Assembly (NCBI RefSeq): GCF_029589435.1
Contig: NZ_JARRAG010000002.1
Coordinates: 1 to 64,000 of the forward strand
Direction: 5' to 3'
Length of the DNA stretch: 64,000 bases
Origin: Paludisphaera mucosa
GTDB taxonomy: Bacteria; Planctomycetota; Planctomycetia; Isosphaerales; Isosphaeraceae
In this document: piece by piece, positions 43,148 through 51,895 of the stretch
Layout of the letters: every line of letters begins with the position of its first letter
Position numbering within the stretch: position 1 is the first letter of the stretch
Translations under genes and position numbers: made by a program
Notes under the pieces: model-generated
Databases searched by the model: none
The model's input: the letters and a program-made list of their open reading frames with translations, nothing else
What the model was told of the DNA's origin: nothing

Positions 43148-43944
43148 TGGGAACGCAGACGACGGGAGCCCGACGGACCGGCCGACGCATCGGGGCCGGC
43201 CCCCACGCCGTGGTCGGCCCCCGCGCCGACAAGCCCCTGGCGCTGGTCGTGCCGGTCTACAACGAGGGGGAGAACTTCCCCGCGCTGCTGGCCGAGATCG
43301 AGCGCGACGTGCCGCGGCCGTTCGAGCTCCACGTCGTCTACGACTTCGACGAGGACACGACGGTCCCCGTGGCCCGGTCCTTCGCCCAGGACCGCCCCTG
43401 GCTGCGGCTGGTGAAGAACCGCCACGGCCGGGGCGTCGTCGGGGCGATCAAGACCGGGTTCGACGAGGTCGGCGACGGCCCCGCCCTGGTCGTCATGGCC
43501 GACCTCTCGGACGACCTGCGGGTCGTCCCCGGGATGCTCGACCTGTACCGCCAGGGCCACCGGATCGTCTGCCCCAGCCGCTACATGAAGGGGGGGAGCC
43601 AGGAGGGGGGCCCGTGGCTGAAGCGGACCCTCAGCCGCCTGGCCGGCCTCTCGCTCTGGTACGTCGCGCGGTTCCCGACCCACGACGCCACGAACAACTT
43701 CCGGCTCTACGACGCCGCCCTGGTGCGCGAGATGGGCATCGAGAGCACCGGCGGCTTCGAGCTGGCGCTGGAGCTGACCGCCAAGGCCTTCCGCCGCGGC
43801 GAGGCGATCGCCGAGGTCCCGAGCCACTGGCGGGACCGCACGGCGGGCGAGTCGCGGTTCCGGCTCATGAAATGGCTCCCCCGTTACTTGTACTGGTACG
43901 CATACGCCCTTTCGCCCCGGCGGGCGCCGCGAGGAGCACGATGA
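43147..43944 (+). CDS. Family 2 glycosyltransferase
   Basis: A 265-residue cytosolic or membrane-associated GT-A enzyme. LALVVPVYNEGENFPALLAEI (about 31-51) is the GT2 start; YDFDEDTTVPVA and VVMADLSDDL supply the Asp residues for the sugar nucleotide and metal. GRGVVGAIKTGF resembles dolichol-phosphate-mannose-type synthases, and TNNFRLYDAALV and STGGFELALELTAKAF continue that similarity. It may load a sugar on a lipid carrier. It overlaps both neighbours (TGATG upstream, ATGA downstream). Confidence 0.92.
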   Translation: MGTQTTGARRTGRRIGAGPHAVVGPRADKPLALVVPVYNEGENFPALLAEIERDVPRPFELHVVYDFDEDTTVPVARSFAQDRPWLRLVKNRHGRGVVGAIKTGFDEVGDGPALVVMADLSDDLRVVPGMLDLYRQGHRIVCPSRYMKGGSQEGGPWLKRTLSRLAGLSLWYVARFPTHDATNNFRLYDAALVREMGIESTGGFELALELTAKAFRRGEAIAEVPSHWRDRTAGESRFRLMKWLPRYLYWYAYALSPRRAPRGAR

Positions 43945-44642
43945 CGCGAACGATCGGAATCGAGGCGGACGCGCCGCTGGAGAACCTCGTCGAGCAGATC
44001 TACCGCAACCGGTTCGGCAAGCAGGTGCTGACCCGGCGCACGGCGGTCTGGCGGGTCCTCTGCGAGTCCTGGTTCAACCGCTACGTCCCCGCGGGCGGCA
44101 GCGTGCTCGAGGTGGCCGCGGGCTATTGCGAGTTCATCAACAACGTCGAGGCCGGCGAGCGCGTCGCGGTCGACCTGAACCCCGAGACCCGCCGCCACGC
44201 CAACCCCGACGTGACGGTCCACGAGATCGCCGCCGAGCGGCTCGGCGAGGTCGTCCCCGCCGCGCACTTCGACGCGGCCTTCATGTCCAACTTCCTCGAA
44301 CACTGCCGGACCCGCGAGCAGGTCCTGGCCGTCTTCGAGGCCGTCCGCGGCGCGCTCAAGCCGGGCGGGCGGGTCATGATCCTGGGGCCCAACTTCCGCG
44401 CCTGCGCGGCCGACTACTACGACTACTTCGACCACCACCTGGCGCTCACGGAGAAGTCGGTCGCCGAGGCCCTGGAGCTGTCCGGCTTCCAGGTCGAGGT
44501 GGAACTCGCCCGCACGCTGCCGTTCTCGTTCCGGAGCAAGCTCCCGAGCGCCCCCTGGCTGGTCCGGCTCTACCTGCAGATGCCGTGGGCCTGGCGGTTC
44601 TTCGGCGCCCAGTTCTTCCTCGTCGCCCGTCGCCCCGCCTGA
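43941..44642 (+). CDS. Class I SAM-dependent methyltransferase
   Basis: A 233-residue protein. GSVLEVAAGYCEFINNV is motif I, VAVDLNPETRR gives the ribose-binding Asp, FDAAFMSNFLEHC and LKPGGRVMILGPNF are the later motifs. It belongs to the group of methyltransferases that sit in polysaccharide clusters and may methylate a sugar or lipid-linked glycan. The start overlaps the GT2 stop by ATGA, so the two are translationally coupled. Confidence 0.9.
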   Translation: MTRTIGIEADAPLENLVEQIYRNRFGKQVLTRRTAVWRVLCESWFNRYVPAGGSVLEVAAGYCEFINNVEAGERVAVDLNPETRRHANPDVTVHEIAAERLGEVVPAAHFDAAFMSNFLEHCRTREQVLAVFEAVRGALKPGGRVMILGPNFRACAADYYDYFDHHLALTEKSVAEALELSGFQVEVELARTLPFSFRSKLPSAPWLVRLYLQMPWAWRFFGAQFFLVARRPA

Positions 44643-44736
44643 CCGGAGCCGGGAGTCGGACCCGACGGCCGCGGCAGGACGCCGCCCGTCCGAACGCCGG
44701 CGCGACGCGCCGACGGAGCCTGTCATGGAGGATGCG

Positions 44737-46698
44737 ATGACCGCGGAGCCGGGGCTGATCGCCGACGCGAGCCGAGATGATGCGACCCCCGTCGCCGGGA
44801 TCGTCTGGCGCGTCCTCCTGCTGGTGGCTTTCATCATGCTCACGATCCCCCAGTGGATCACGCAGATGGGCGCCGGCCTCGACCCCTCGTGGTGCGCCGC
44901 GTTGTACCTCTCGGCGGCCAAGGGACTGGTCCACGGCCGCGACTTCGTGTTCACCTACGGGCCCCTGGGCTTCGCCCTCATCCCCAAGGAATACGGCGAC
45001 GTCAACCTCCACGCGGTGGCCCTGCGGCTGGGGCTCCACCTCTTCTGGTGGACGTCGGTCGGCGTCCTGCTCTTCCGGGTCAAGGGCTACATCGCCCCCC
45101 TGGTCTTCGCCGCCACGACGGCGATGAGCGGCATCGCCCTGGACAACGACTTCAACCTGATCCTCGCCGGCGCGATGATCCTGACCGTCACCGGCTTCCT
45201 CGTCCTTGCGGAGCTCGACCGCCGGCCCGAATGGGCCGTCCCGGCCGCTTTCATCGCCGGGGCGGCGGTCCTGACGAAGTTCAACCTCGGGGTCGCCTGC
45301 ACGGGCGCCCTGGGGATATGGGTGCTCATGCGACTCGCCCGCGACCACAGCCCGCGGGTGTGGATGCGCCTCGCCCTGCTGGGCCTGGTCTATTTCGGCT
45401 CGATGGCCGCGTTCTTCCGGGCCTACAGCGGCCCGCTCGACGCCCTCTGGCCGTTCCTCCGGGCGTCGCGAGAGCTGGCGTCGGCCTATTCGACCCAGAT
45501 GACCAGCGACGATCCGGCGAGCAGCGGGTTCAACCTGATGGTCAGCATGCTGGGCCTCGCGGCCCTGGGCCTGATCGTCAGCCTGGCGCGGCGGTCGGCG
45601 ATGGCGCCGGCGTTCGCGATCATGCTCTTCCCGATGTTCGTCCTCTACAAGGGGACGGTCGTCCGGCAGTCGCTCGGCCACTTCCTGAGCGCCTGGCCCG
45701 TGATGGTCAGCCTTTCCGCGCTGGTGCTGCCGGCGGCGAGCCGCACATTCAGGACGAGGATCGGGGCGACCGTCGCCGTCGCACTCATCCTGGTCTCGGG
45801 CTTCTGGTACGCCCCCACGTCGGTCGAGAAGGTCGTGACCCGCGGGGCCGAAAACTGGGTCGCCCTCTGCAAGCTCGATCGGACCCGGGCCGCGATGCGC
45901 GCCTACGACTCCAAGGCGAAGCGCGAGCAGGTCCTGCCGGACGCGTTCCTGGAGCGGATCGGCACGGCCCCCGTCGACATCTATCCGTGGGAGACGTCGT
46001 ACGTCTGGGCCAACGACCTGAACTGGCGGCCGCGGCCGGTCTTCCAGTCGTACTGCGCCTACACGCCGCTGCTCGACCAGATGTGCGCCGATCACTACCG
46101 CGGCGCGAACGCGCCGAAGTTCATCGTCTACTCGCACGTGGCGATCGACTACGAGCATCCCTGCATCGTCGATCCGCGGACCTGGATCGAGATGCTCCGC
46201 TGGTACGACTGCGTCGCGGGCGACGGCCCGCTCCTCCTGCTCCAGCGGCGGGAAAAGCCCCGATGGCAGGGGACGCAACGGCTCGACGTCGCCTCGAGCG
46301 GCTTCACGAAATCCTATCAGCCGCCCGACGCCGGCCGCGGGCTGACGTTCATCAAGGTCGATTTCGAGCTGTCGCTGCTGGGCAAGCTCCAGGCGATGCT
46401 CTACAAGGTGGATCCGCCCCTGATCCGGGTCGAGTACAAGGACGGCGAGCCGGCCAACCACCGGCTCGTCTGGCGGAACACGGCGGGCGGGTTCCTCGTC
46501 AGCAGCCTCCCGCGCAACATCATGGGCGTGGTCCACCTCTTCCAGGAGGGCGTCGCCGACGAGGTGATCGGGGTCTCGTTCCACGACCCGAGCGGGCGGC
46601 TCAAGCCCGAGTTCAAGATCACGGCACTGAAGTCGGGCGGCGACGTCGTGGCCCCGCCGGCCGTGGCGACCTCGACCGGGGGCCCCGTCGCACGCTGA
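44737..46698 (+). CDS. Large polytopic membrane protein of the polysaccharide cluster
   Basis: A 653-residue protein. ATG 44737 is preferred over ATG 44725 because GGAGG lies at 44727-44731, between them. About ten hydrophobic helices fill residues 20-370 (IVWRVLLLVAFIMLTIPQW, YIAPLVFAATTAMSGIAL, LNFNLILAG-type segments, MLGLAALGLIVSLARR). An early luminal loop has GAGLDPSWCAALY and GRDFVFTYGPLGF, and a soluble C-terminal domain follows (about 380-653). The layout resembles GT-C or O-antigen ligase-like proteins, but no family can be named. It probably handles lipid-linked glycans. Confidence 0.8.
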   Translation: MTAEPGLIADASRDDATPVAGIVWRVLLLVAFIMLTIPQWITQMGAGLDPSWCAALYLSAAKGLVHGRDFVFTYGPLGFALIPKEYGDVNLHAVALRLGLHLFWWTSVGVLLFRVKGYIAPLVFAATTAMSGIALDNDFNLILAGAMILTVTGFLVLAELDRRPEWAVPAAFIAGAAVLTKFNLGVACTGALGIWVLMRLARDHSPRVWMRLALLGLVYFGSMAAFFRAYSGPLDALWPFLRASRELASAYSTQMTSDDPASSGFNLMVSMLGLAALGLIVSLARRSAMAPAFAIMLFPMFVLYKGTVVRQSLGHFLSAWPVMVSLSALVLPAASRTFRTRIGATVAVALILVSGFWYAPTSVEKVVTRGAENWVALCKLDRTRAAMRAYDSKAKREQVLPDAFLERIGTAPVDIYPWETSYVWANDLNWRPRPVFQSYCAYTPLLDQMCADHYRGANAPKFIVYSHVAIDYEHPCIVDPRTWIEMLRWYDCVAGDGPLLLLQRREKPRWQGTQRLDVASSGFTKSYQPPDAGRGLTFIKVDFELSLLGKLQAMLYKVDPPLIRVEYKDGEPANHRLVWRNTAGGFLVSSLPRNIMGVVHLFQEGVADEVIGVSFHDPSGRLKPEFKITALKSGGDVVAPPAVATSTGGPVAR

Positions 46699-46702
46699 AC
46701 GG

Positions 46703-47335
46703 TCAACCCTCGCCGACGCGAAGGAAGAACTTGACGGTCGCGTAGACGAAGTACACCGCCTCGATCAGGAGCCCGGCGGCGACGATCTTCAGGGACAGCC
46801 CCCGCCACGACCGGTCGTCCTGTTCGCTCGCGCCCAGGCCGTCGTCGTCCAGGTCGTCCCAGTCGTCGTCCTCGATTCCCAGCTCGGCGGAGTCTTTGGA
46901 CCAGGTCTGCGAGAGGATGACGCGGGCGTCCCCCGCCAGGCTCTGCGGCACGCGTAGGACGACCCCGCCGGTCGCGATCGCATACATCGACCGAGACCCC
47001 ATGCGCTCGCCGTCGATCGTGGTGGGGATGCCTTCGGCCTCCAGCCGGATGCGCAGGGGCTGGCAGTCCATGGCGTCGGGATAGTGGGCCACCTCGACCC
47101 AGGGCCCCGCCGCATCGACGCCCGAGGAGGTCGGCGGGGCCGCCTCCAGCGGCACGTCGTGCTTGCGGCAGACCGCCCCGTCCCCCCCGAGCTGGAAGCC
47201 CTCGCAGACCGGGCAGTAGCCCTGGGGGACGATCCTGTCGCCGCAATGGGCGCAGAGCTTCGACGGGTCGGCCTTGGCGACCGTCCGACGGCAGGTGGGG
47301 CAATACCCGGGGATTCGAGTCGGCGTGGTTCGCAT
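46703..47335 (-). CDS. Zinc-ribbon protein with DUF2007-like domain and C-terminal helix
   Basis: A 210-residue protein. Two or three zinc ribbons open it: GYCPTCRRTVAKADPSKLCAHCGDR and GYCPVCEGF...CRKH. A DUF2007-like signal-transducing domain follows (WVEVAHYPDAMDCQPLRIRL, EAEGIPTTIDGERMG), then an acidic linker (DDDWDDLDDDGLG) and one C-terminal membrane helix (GLSLKIVAAGLLIEAVYFVY). It is probably a membrane-tethered cytosolic protein. Its role is unknown. It converges with the large membrane-protein gene, 4 bases apart. Confidence 0.82.
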   Translation of the reverse strand: MRTTPTRIPGYCPTCRRTVAKADPSKLCAHCGDRIVPQGYCPVCEGFQLGGDGAVCRKHDVPLEAAPPTSSGVDAAGPWVEVAHYPDAMDCQPLRIRLEAEGIPTTIDGERMGSRSMYAIATGGVVLRVPQSLAGDARVILSQTWSKDSAELGIEDDDWDDLDDDGLGASEQDDRSWRGLSLKIVAAGLLIEAVYFVYATVKFFLRVGEG

Positions 47336-47373
47336 CGAAGGTGCTCCCGGGAGGGTGAGTCGCGACCGGCCGT

Positions 47374-47799
47374 TCAGCTTTCGAGCGCCGCGTCGAGGGT
47401 GATCTCGGCCTTCAGGAGCTTCGAGACCGGACAGCCGGCCTTGGCCTTGGCGGCCAGTTCCGCGAACTTCGCCTCGTCGGCGCCCGGGATCTTCGCCCGG
47501 AGCGTCAGGTGGACCGTCTTGATCGCGAAGCCGTCGCCCTCCTTGTCGAGGGTCACGTCGGCCGTGGTCTCCATGCGCTCGGCCGTGAGCCCGGCCTCGC
47601 CCAGGATCAGCGAGAGCGCCATCGTGAAGCAGCCGGCGTGGGCCGCCCCGATCAGCTCTTCGGGGTTCGTGCCCGGCTTGCCCTCGAAGCGGCTGGAGAA
47701 GCCGTAGGGGTATTCCTGGAGCGCCCCGCTCCTGGTCGAGATCGCGCCCTTGCCGTCCTTGATCCCGCCCCGCCAGACGGCGGACCCGTGCGTTTTCAT
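47374..47799 (-). CDS. OsmC/Ohr family peroxide reductase
   Basis: A 141-residue protein of the OsmC group, which reduces organic hydroperoxides with two Cys residues: C57 in GAAHAGCFTMAL and C123 in KAGCPVSKLL. SRFEGKPGTNPEELIGAAHAG is the family core, and Arg/Glu partners are recognisable. It is cytosolic, usually reduced by lipoylated proteins. Upstream (plus-strand side) is an intergenic gap of about 90 bases before the PlsY fusion ends. It appears to be a single-gene transcript. Confidence 0.95.
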   Translation of the reverse strand: MKTHGSAVWRGGIKDGKGAISTRSGALQEYPYGFSSRFEGKPGTNPEELIGAAHAGCFTMALSLILGEAGLTAERMETTADVTLDKEGDGFAIKTVHLTLRAKIPGADEAKFAELAAKAKAGCPVSKLLKAEITLDAALES

Positions 47800-47888
47800 G
47801 ATGGTGCTGCGCCCTCGTGGAGTCTCGTCATGGAGGAAGTTCGCCCGGAACTTCCAATCATTGTACGGAACGGCCGCGAATCAACCCC

Positions 47889-49697
47889 TCAGCGGGCGGC
47901 GAAGCGGGACGCCGGGGGTGCCGCGGCGATCGCGTCCACCCGCGATTCCAGGCGGATGAGATGGACCGTTCCCGGCTTGGTCGCGGCGGCCAGCAGCCGA
48001 CGACGCGCGCAATAGGCCAACCCTGAAGGCTCGGCCCCGCCCACGTTCAACGGCCCGAGGACCGGGAACCGTCCCAGCACGATCGGCGGGGCGATCTGGA
48101 CCATCTCGAGCGAGGAATCGTCCGGCCGCGCGACGACGAGATAGCCGGCTTTCCCCGCAGATTCTTGATGCTGGGCTTGGACCGGCGACGACGTGACCGC
48201 GACGGCGTCGCGCTCGTCCTGGGCGGGGACGAGGATCCAGTCGCCGTCGTCCGACGCCGAGACGTAAGGCTCATCGACGCGTTGAAGGTCCATTCGGCCG
48301 GCCAGACGAGGGGTCGACGGATCCGTCAGGTCGATCGCGACCGCGGTCTTCTGCCGGACCAGCGTCGCCAGCGCGTGAGATCCGCGTTGCGAGAGGGTCA
48401 GCCGGTCGAGGTCGTCGCCGTCCTCGAACGCGAGCCTGCCGACGGCCGTGGTGGGAGTCGATCCAAGGACCGCCGACGTCGCGAAGACGGACAGTTCGGG
48501 GGCGTGCTTCGTGACGTCCCCTTCGCCGCGGCCGGAGGCCAGGACGATCAGGAAGGCCCCGTCGGGCGTGGCCGCCAGGTCGTCGGGATAATACCCCGCC
48601 TCGACCCGCGACCCGACCCGCCCGCCGTCGAGCGCGAAGACGTCGAGCCAGCCGGGCCCGAGGTGCTTGGCGTCGTTGACGGGCCGCTGGAGCACGGCGA
48701 CGTTCCCGCCCACGACCGCGATGGCCACGGGCCGGCCGTCGACGGCGATCTTCGCCAGAGGCGAGAGCTTGGCGTCGTCGTCAATGCGGTAGGTCAGGAT
48801 GCGATTGTAGCGCGGGCAGAGGACCGCGAGGCGATCGCCGGCCGCGTCGAAGGCGACCCGCGTCGAGCGTTGCTGGCCGGTGGCCTCGCGGTGGGTCTCG
48901 TGGAGGAGCCACGGCCCGGCGATCGCCTCGACGGGCGTCTGGGCCCGTCGGAGGATCAGGGCGCCGGCCCCGAACAGCACGGCTGCGGCGACGGCCAGGC
49001 CCGCGAGCACTCCCGGGCGGATCATGCCCGAGGGCTGCGCGGGGGGCGACGCGCCGTCCGCCTTCGGCCGCCGGAAGTTCACGCGGTTCTCGGTCCCCGC
49101 CAGCAGCCGGCCCACGTTCTTGCGATGCCGCGCGATCAGCAAGACGACCACGGCCGCGACCAGGGCGCTCAATGCGCGATGCGACGGGGCCCAGGGGTCC
49201 GACGTCCACCAGAAATAGCTCGCCCCGAAGGCCAGCCCGCCGGCGATCGACGAGAGCGACACGTACCGCGAGACCGCGAAGACGGCGAAGAACGCGACCG
49301 CCGCGACGCCGCAGCATCCCGGCAAAAGGGCCAGCAGGGCCCCCAGGCTGGTCGCCACCCCCTTGCCGCCGTGGAAGCCCAGGAAGACCGGGAAGTTGTG
49401 CCCGAGGATCGCCCCCAGCGCCGCCGCGACGGGGAGGTCGGTCGGGACGTCCCAGCCCAGCCGGGCGAACATCATCGGCAGCAGTAGCGTCGGCAGGAGG
49501 CCCTTGAGCACGTCGAGCGCGAACACGAGGACGAAGAAGCGGAACCCCAGCAGCCGGCCGACGTTCGTCGCGCCGATGTTGCCCGAGCCGACCTTGCGCA
49601 CGTCTTCTTTGGTGAGGGCGTAATAGATCAGGTAGCCGAACGGGATCGACCCGATCAGGTAGGCGGCGAGGGCGGTCGCGACGTAGGTCCAGCTCAA
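47889..49697 (-). CDS. plsY: PlsY acyltransferase fused to a C-terminal beta-propeller-like domain
   Basis: A 602-residue protein from TTG 49697, with GGGAG at the correct distance. Residues 1-210 are PlsY, an inner-membrane enzyme that acylates glycerol 3-phosphate with acyl-phosphate. It has the motifs YLIGSIPFGYL, GSGNIGATN and GHNFPVFLGFHGGKGVATSLG. A Pro-rich linker (KADGASPPAQPSG) leads in the same frame to a new membrane helix (VLAGLAVAAAVLFGAGALIL, about 245) and then a region of repeated blades (TRVAFDAAGDRLAVLCPRYN, YYPDDLAATPDGAFLIVLAS, LTLSQRGSHALATLV). No stop codon separates the parts. It is 14 bases downstream of the nucleotidyltransferase gene. Confidence 0.88.
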   Translation of the reverse strand: MSWTYVATALAAYLIGSIPFGYLIYYALTKEDVRKVGSGNIGATNVGRLLGFRFFVLVFALDVLKGLLPTLLLPMMFARLGWDVPTDLPVAAALGAILGHNFPVFLGFHGGKGVATSLGALLALLPGCCGVAAVAFFAVFAVSRYVSLSSIAGGLAFGASYFWWTSDPWAPSHRALSALVAAVVVLLIARHRKNVGRLLAGTENRVNFRRPKADGASPPAQPSGMIRPGVLAGLAVAAAVLFGAGALILRRAQTPVEAIAGPWLLHETHREATGQQRSTRVAFDAAGDRLAVLCPRYNRILTYRIDDDAKLSPLAKIAVDGRPVAIAVVGGNVAVLQRPVNDAKHLGPGWLDVFALDGGRVGSRVEAGYYPDDLAATPDGAFLIVLASGRGEGDVTKHAPELSVFATSAVLGSTPTTAVGRLAFEDGDDLDRLTLSQRGSHALATLVRQKTAVAIDLTDPSTPRLAGRMDLQRVDEPYVSASDDGDWILVPAQDERDAVAVTSSPVQAQHQESAGKAGYLVVARPDDSSLEMVQIAPPIVLGRFPVLGPLNVGGAEPSGLAYCARRRLLAAATKPGTVHLIRLESRVDAIAAAPPASRFAAR

Positions 49698-49711
49698 CGG
49701 CGACGCTCCCG

Positions 49712-50467
49712 TCAGTCGTCCCGGCCGATCTTGAGGACCGCCTTGTCGGGCTGCCCCAGGAACGCGGCGCGGCGGTTGTCGAAGATCTCGTTGGCCGTCG
49801 CGTAGTCGTCGTGGCGGCCGATGTCCAGCCAGTAGCACTTCTGCTTGTAGCAGTGGACGGGCCGGCCGGTCTTCCGCATCGCTTCGAGCAGCTCGGGCAT
49901 CGTCACCGCCTGGCCGGGGACGAGGTAGTCCCACGCCAGGGGGTCCAGGATGTACACGCCCATGCTGACCTGGAAGGAATACTCGGGCTTCTCCTGGTAC
50001 CCCGTCAAGACGTGGGGGTCGTCGCCGAACTGGAGGACGCCGAAGTCGATCTTCACCTCGCGCGGGTAAGACGCGATCGTCGCCGCCGCGCCGCGGGTCT
50101 GGTGGAAGTCGAACATCGAGCCGTAGTCGAGCGTCGTGAGGATGTCGCCGTTGATGACGAGCACCGGCTCCTCGGGGCGCTTGATCAGCGTCAGGCCGCC
50201 CGCCGTGCCCAGGGGCGCGACCTCGCGACGGTACGAGATCTTCGCGCCGAACTTCCGGCCGTCGCCGCAGAAGGTCTCGATCAGCTCGGTGAGGTAACCG
50301 GTGATGATCGTGACGTCGCGGAAGCCGAAGCGGGCGAGCTGCCGCAGGACGACCTCGATGATCGGCATCGGGTCGTCTTCGCCCAGCGGCATCAACGGCT
50401 TGGGCAGGACGTGGGTGTAGGGCCGCAATCGCGTCCCCTTCCCTCCCGCCAGGATCACGGCCTTCAT
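49712..50467 (-). CDS. Sugar-phosphate nucleotidyltransferase
   Basis: A 251-residue cytosolic enzyme of the NTP_transferase family (like glucose-1-phosphate or mannose-1-phosphate nucleotidyltransferases). The N-terminal signature is VILAGGKGTRLRPYTHVLPK, followed by PLMPLGEDDPMPIIE. LGTAGGL, VINGDILT and GYQEKPE supply the sugar and metal sites. It makes a nucleotide sugar for the glycan genes nearby. It lies 61 bases after the GT4 gene and 14 before the PlsY fusion. Confidence 0.94.
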   Translation of the reverse strand: MKAVILAGGKGTRLRPYTHVLPKPLMPLGEDDPMPIIEVVLRQLARFGFRDVTIITGYLTELIETFCGDGRKFGAKISYRREVAPLGTAGGLTLIKRPEEPVLVINGDILTTLDYGSMFDFHQTRGAAATIASYPREVKIDFGVLQFGDDPHVLTGYQEKPEYSFQVSMGVYILDPLAWDYLVPGQAVTMPELLEAMRKTGRPVHCYKQKCYWLDIGRHDDYATANEIFDNRRAAFLGQPDKAVLKIGRDD

Positions 50468-50528
50468 GGTCCCGTCCTCCCCTTCCCTGGTACTCGTTGG
50501 ATCGAATTCCGAACGGCTCGGGCGGGCG

Positions 50529-51776
50529 TCAACCCCGTCCCGCCTTCTTGCGATTCCTGGTCTTCGCGACGTGCGGGGCGGCGGGCCGCTTGCCGTGCGA
50601 GGCGTGCTTCGCCTTGGCGGCGGCGACCTCCTGGAAGACCCGCACGAGGGCCTCGACGTGGCGGTCGAAGGTCCATTCCCGACCCAGCTTCGCAGCCTCG
50701 GCCGACATCGCGCGGCGGTGGGCGTCGTCGGCCAGGCGGTCGAGCGCGGCGACCAGCTCGGTCCGCGCGTCGGGCGTCGGCAGCACGTATCCCTGGCGGC
50801 CGTCGGTCATCAGCTCGCTGGCGCCGTTGCAGGCGGTGGTGATCACGGGCAGGCCGCAGGCCAGGGCCTCGAAGACGACCAGCGAACAGGGGTCGTAATA
50901 CGTCGGCGAGACGAAGAAGTCGCTCGACCAGTAGCACTCGCGGACGTCGTCGTGGAACCCGAGGAAGTGGACGTATTCGCCCACGCCCAGCCGATTCGCG
51001 AGGCGGCGATACCATCCCGGACGGCCGCCGCCGCAGACGATCAGGTGGATGGGCTTCAACTCGGTCCCATTCCGGGCGGCAAGTCCGCGGATCAGCGGTT
51101 CGAGGCCCTTGAGCGCGTAGTTGTGGCCGACGAACAGGCCGACCAGGTCGCCCGGCTCCAGCCCGATCCGGTTGCGGAAGGCGCAACGCGTCGCCCCCGG
51201 CTGGGGGACGAGGACGCGGTCGGGGTCGATCGCGTTGGGGACGACGTGAATCCGCGATTTCGGGACCCCGGCGAATTCCTGGAGGTGCCGGGAGACCATC
51301 CGGCTCACCGCCACCACCCGGGCCTGGCGTTCGGGGGCGTACTGCCGCTTCTCGATGGCGCGGAAGGTCCAGAACTTGGGGTTCAGAACCTTGCCCATGA
51401 CATAGAGCCGCCGCGCGACGGGATTGGCGAACCGCATCGCGTTCGCCCGCAGGCTGCCGGCGTGGACGCCCCCCTGGGGGATGATGACGTCGTGCTCGTA
51501 CGTGTTGATGAACCCGACGGTGCAGTCGTAGTCGGCGGCTTTCAACAGACGCGCCGAGGCGTCGGCGAAGCCGGCGACCTGCTCGCGGCGGCTGCGGCCC
51601 TCGGCCTCGACGCGGATGCAGCGGACCTCGGGCGGGAGCGCCCCTTCGGCCCAGCTCGACGTGAAGAGGTCGACCTGGTGCCCGCCGCGCGTGAGGCTGC
51701 GGCAGAGGTCGACGATGTAGGTCTCGGCCCCGCCTTTCGTGGGATCGACCCTCGGGAAGTTCAGGGCAAGCCGCAT
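50529..51776 (-). CDS. Family 4 glycosyltransferase
   Basis: A 415-residue GT-B enzyme. MRLALNFPRVDPTKGGAETY at the N-terminus has the GGAE loop. VVPNAIDPDRV, GLFVGHNYALKGLEPLIRGL, and YYDPCSLVVFEALACGLPVITT with E-x7-E give the donor site. ATG 51776 is used (GGAG 9 bases upstream); an ATG 9 bases earlier overlaps that site. The tail is Lys/Arg-rich. It probably builds LPS or exopolysaccharide; the acceptor is unknown. The gene is downstream of the Kdo-kinase-like gene on the same strand. Confidence 0.93.
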   Translation of the reverse strand: MRLALNFPRVDPTKGGAETYIVDLCRSLTRGGHQVDLFTSSWAEGALPPEVRCIRVEAEGRSRREQVAGFADASARLLKAADYDCTVGFINTYEHDVIIPQGGVHAGSLRANAMRFANPVARRLYVMGKVLNPKFWTFRAIEKRQYAPERQARVVAVSRMVSRHLQEFAGVPKSRIHVVPNAIDPDRVLVPQPGATRCAFRNRIGLEPGDLVGLFVGHNYALKGLEPLIRGLAARNGTELKPIHLIVCGGGRPGWYRRLANRLGVGEYVHFLGFHDDVRECYWSSDFFVSPTYYDPCSLVVFEALACGLPVITTACNGASELMTDGRQGYVLPTPDARTELVAALDRLADDAHRRAMSAEAAKLGREWTFDRHVEALVRVFQEVAAAKAKHASHGKRPAAPHVAKTRNRKKAGRG

Positions 51777-51895
51777 GGGTTCCATCTCCGCGTCCTTGCA
51801 CGTCGGGCCCTCGCCCGGCGATCCGTCATCGTCTGTTCTTCGCCCCCGGGCGGCCCGCGACTGGAGCTTTTCCCCGGGACCCGGCGGGTTTTCGA

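Noticed and set aside
44446-46584. 712-codon minus-strand open frame opposite the membrane protein
   Set aside because: It is a shadow frame: Asp/Arg/Gly-rich, no motifs, while the plus strand has clear membrane helices and a ribosome binding site.
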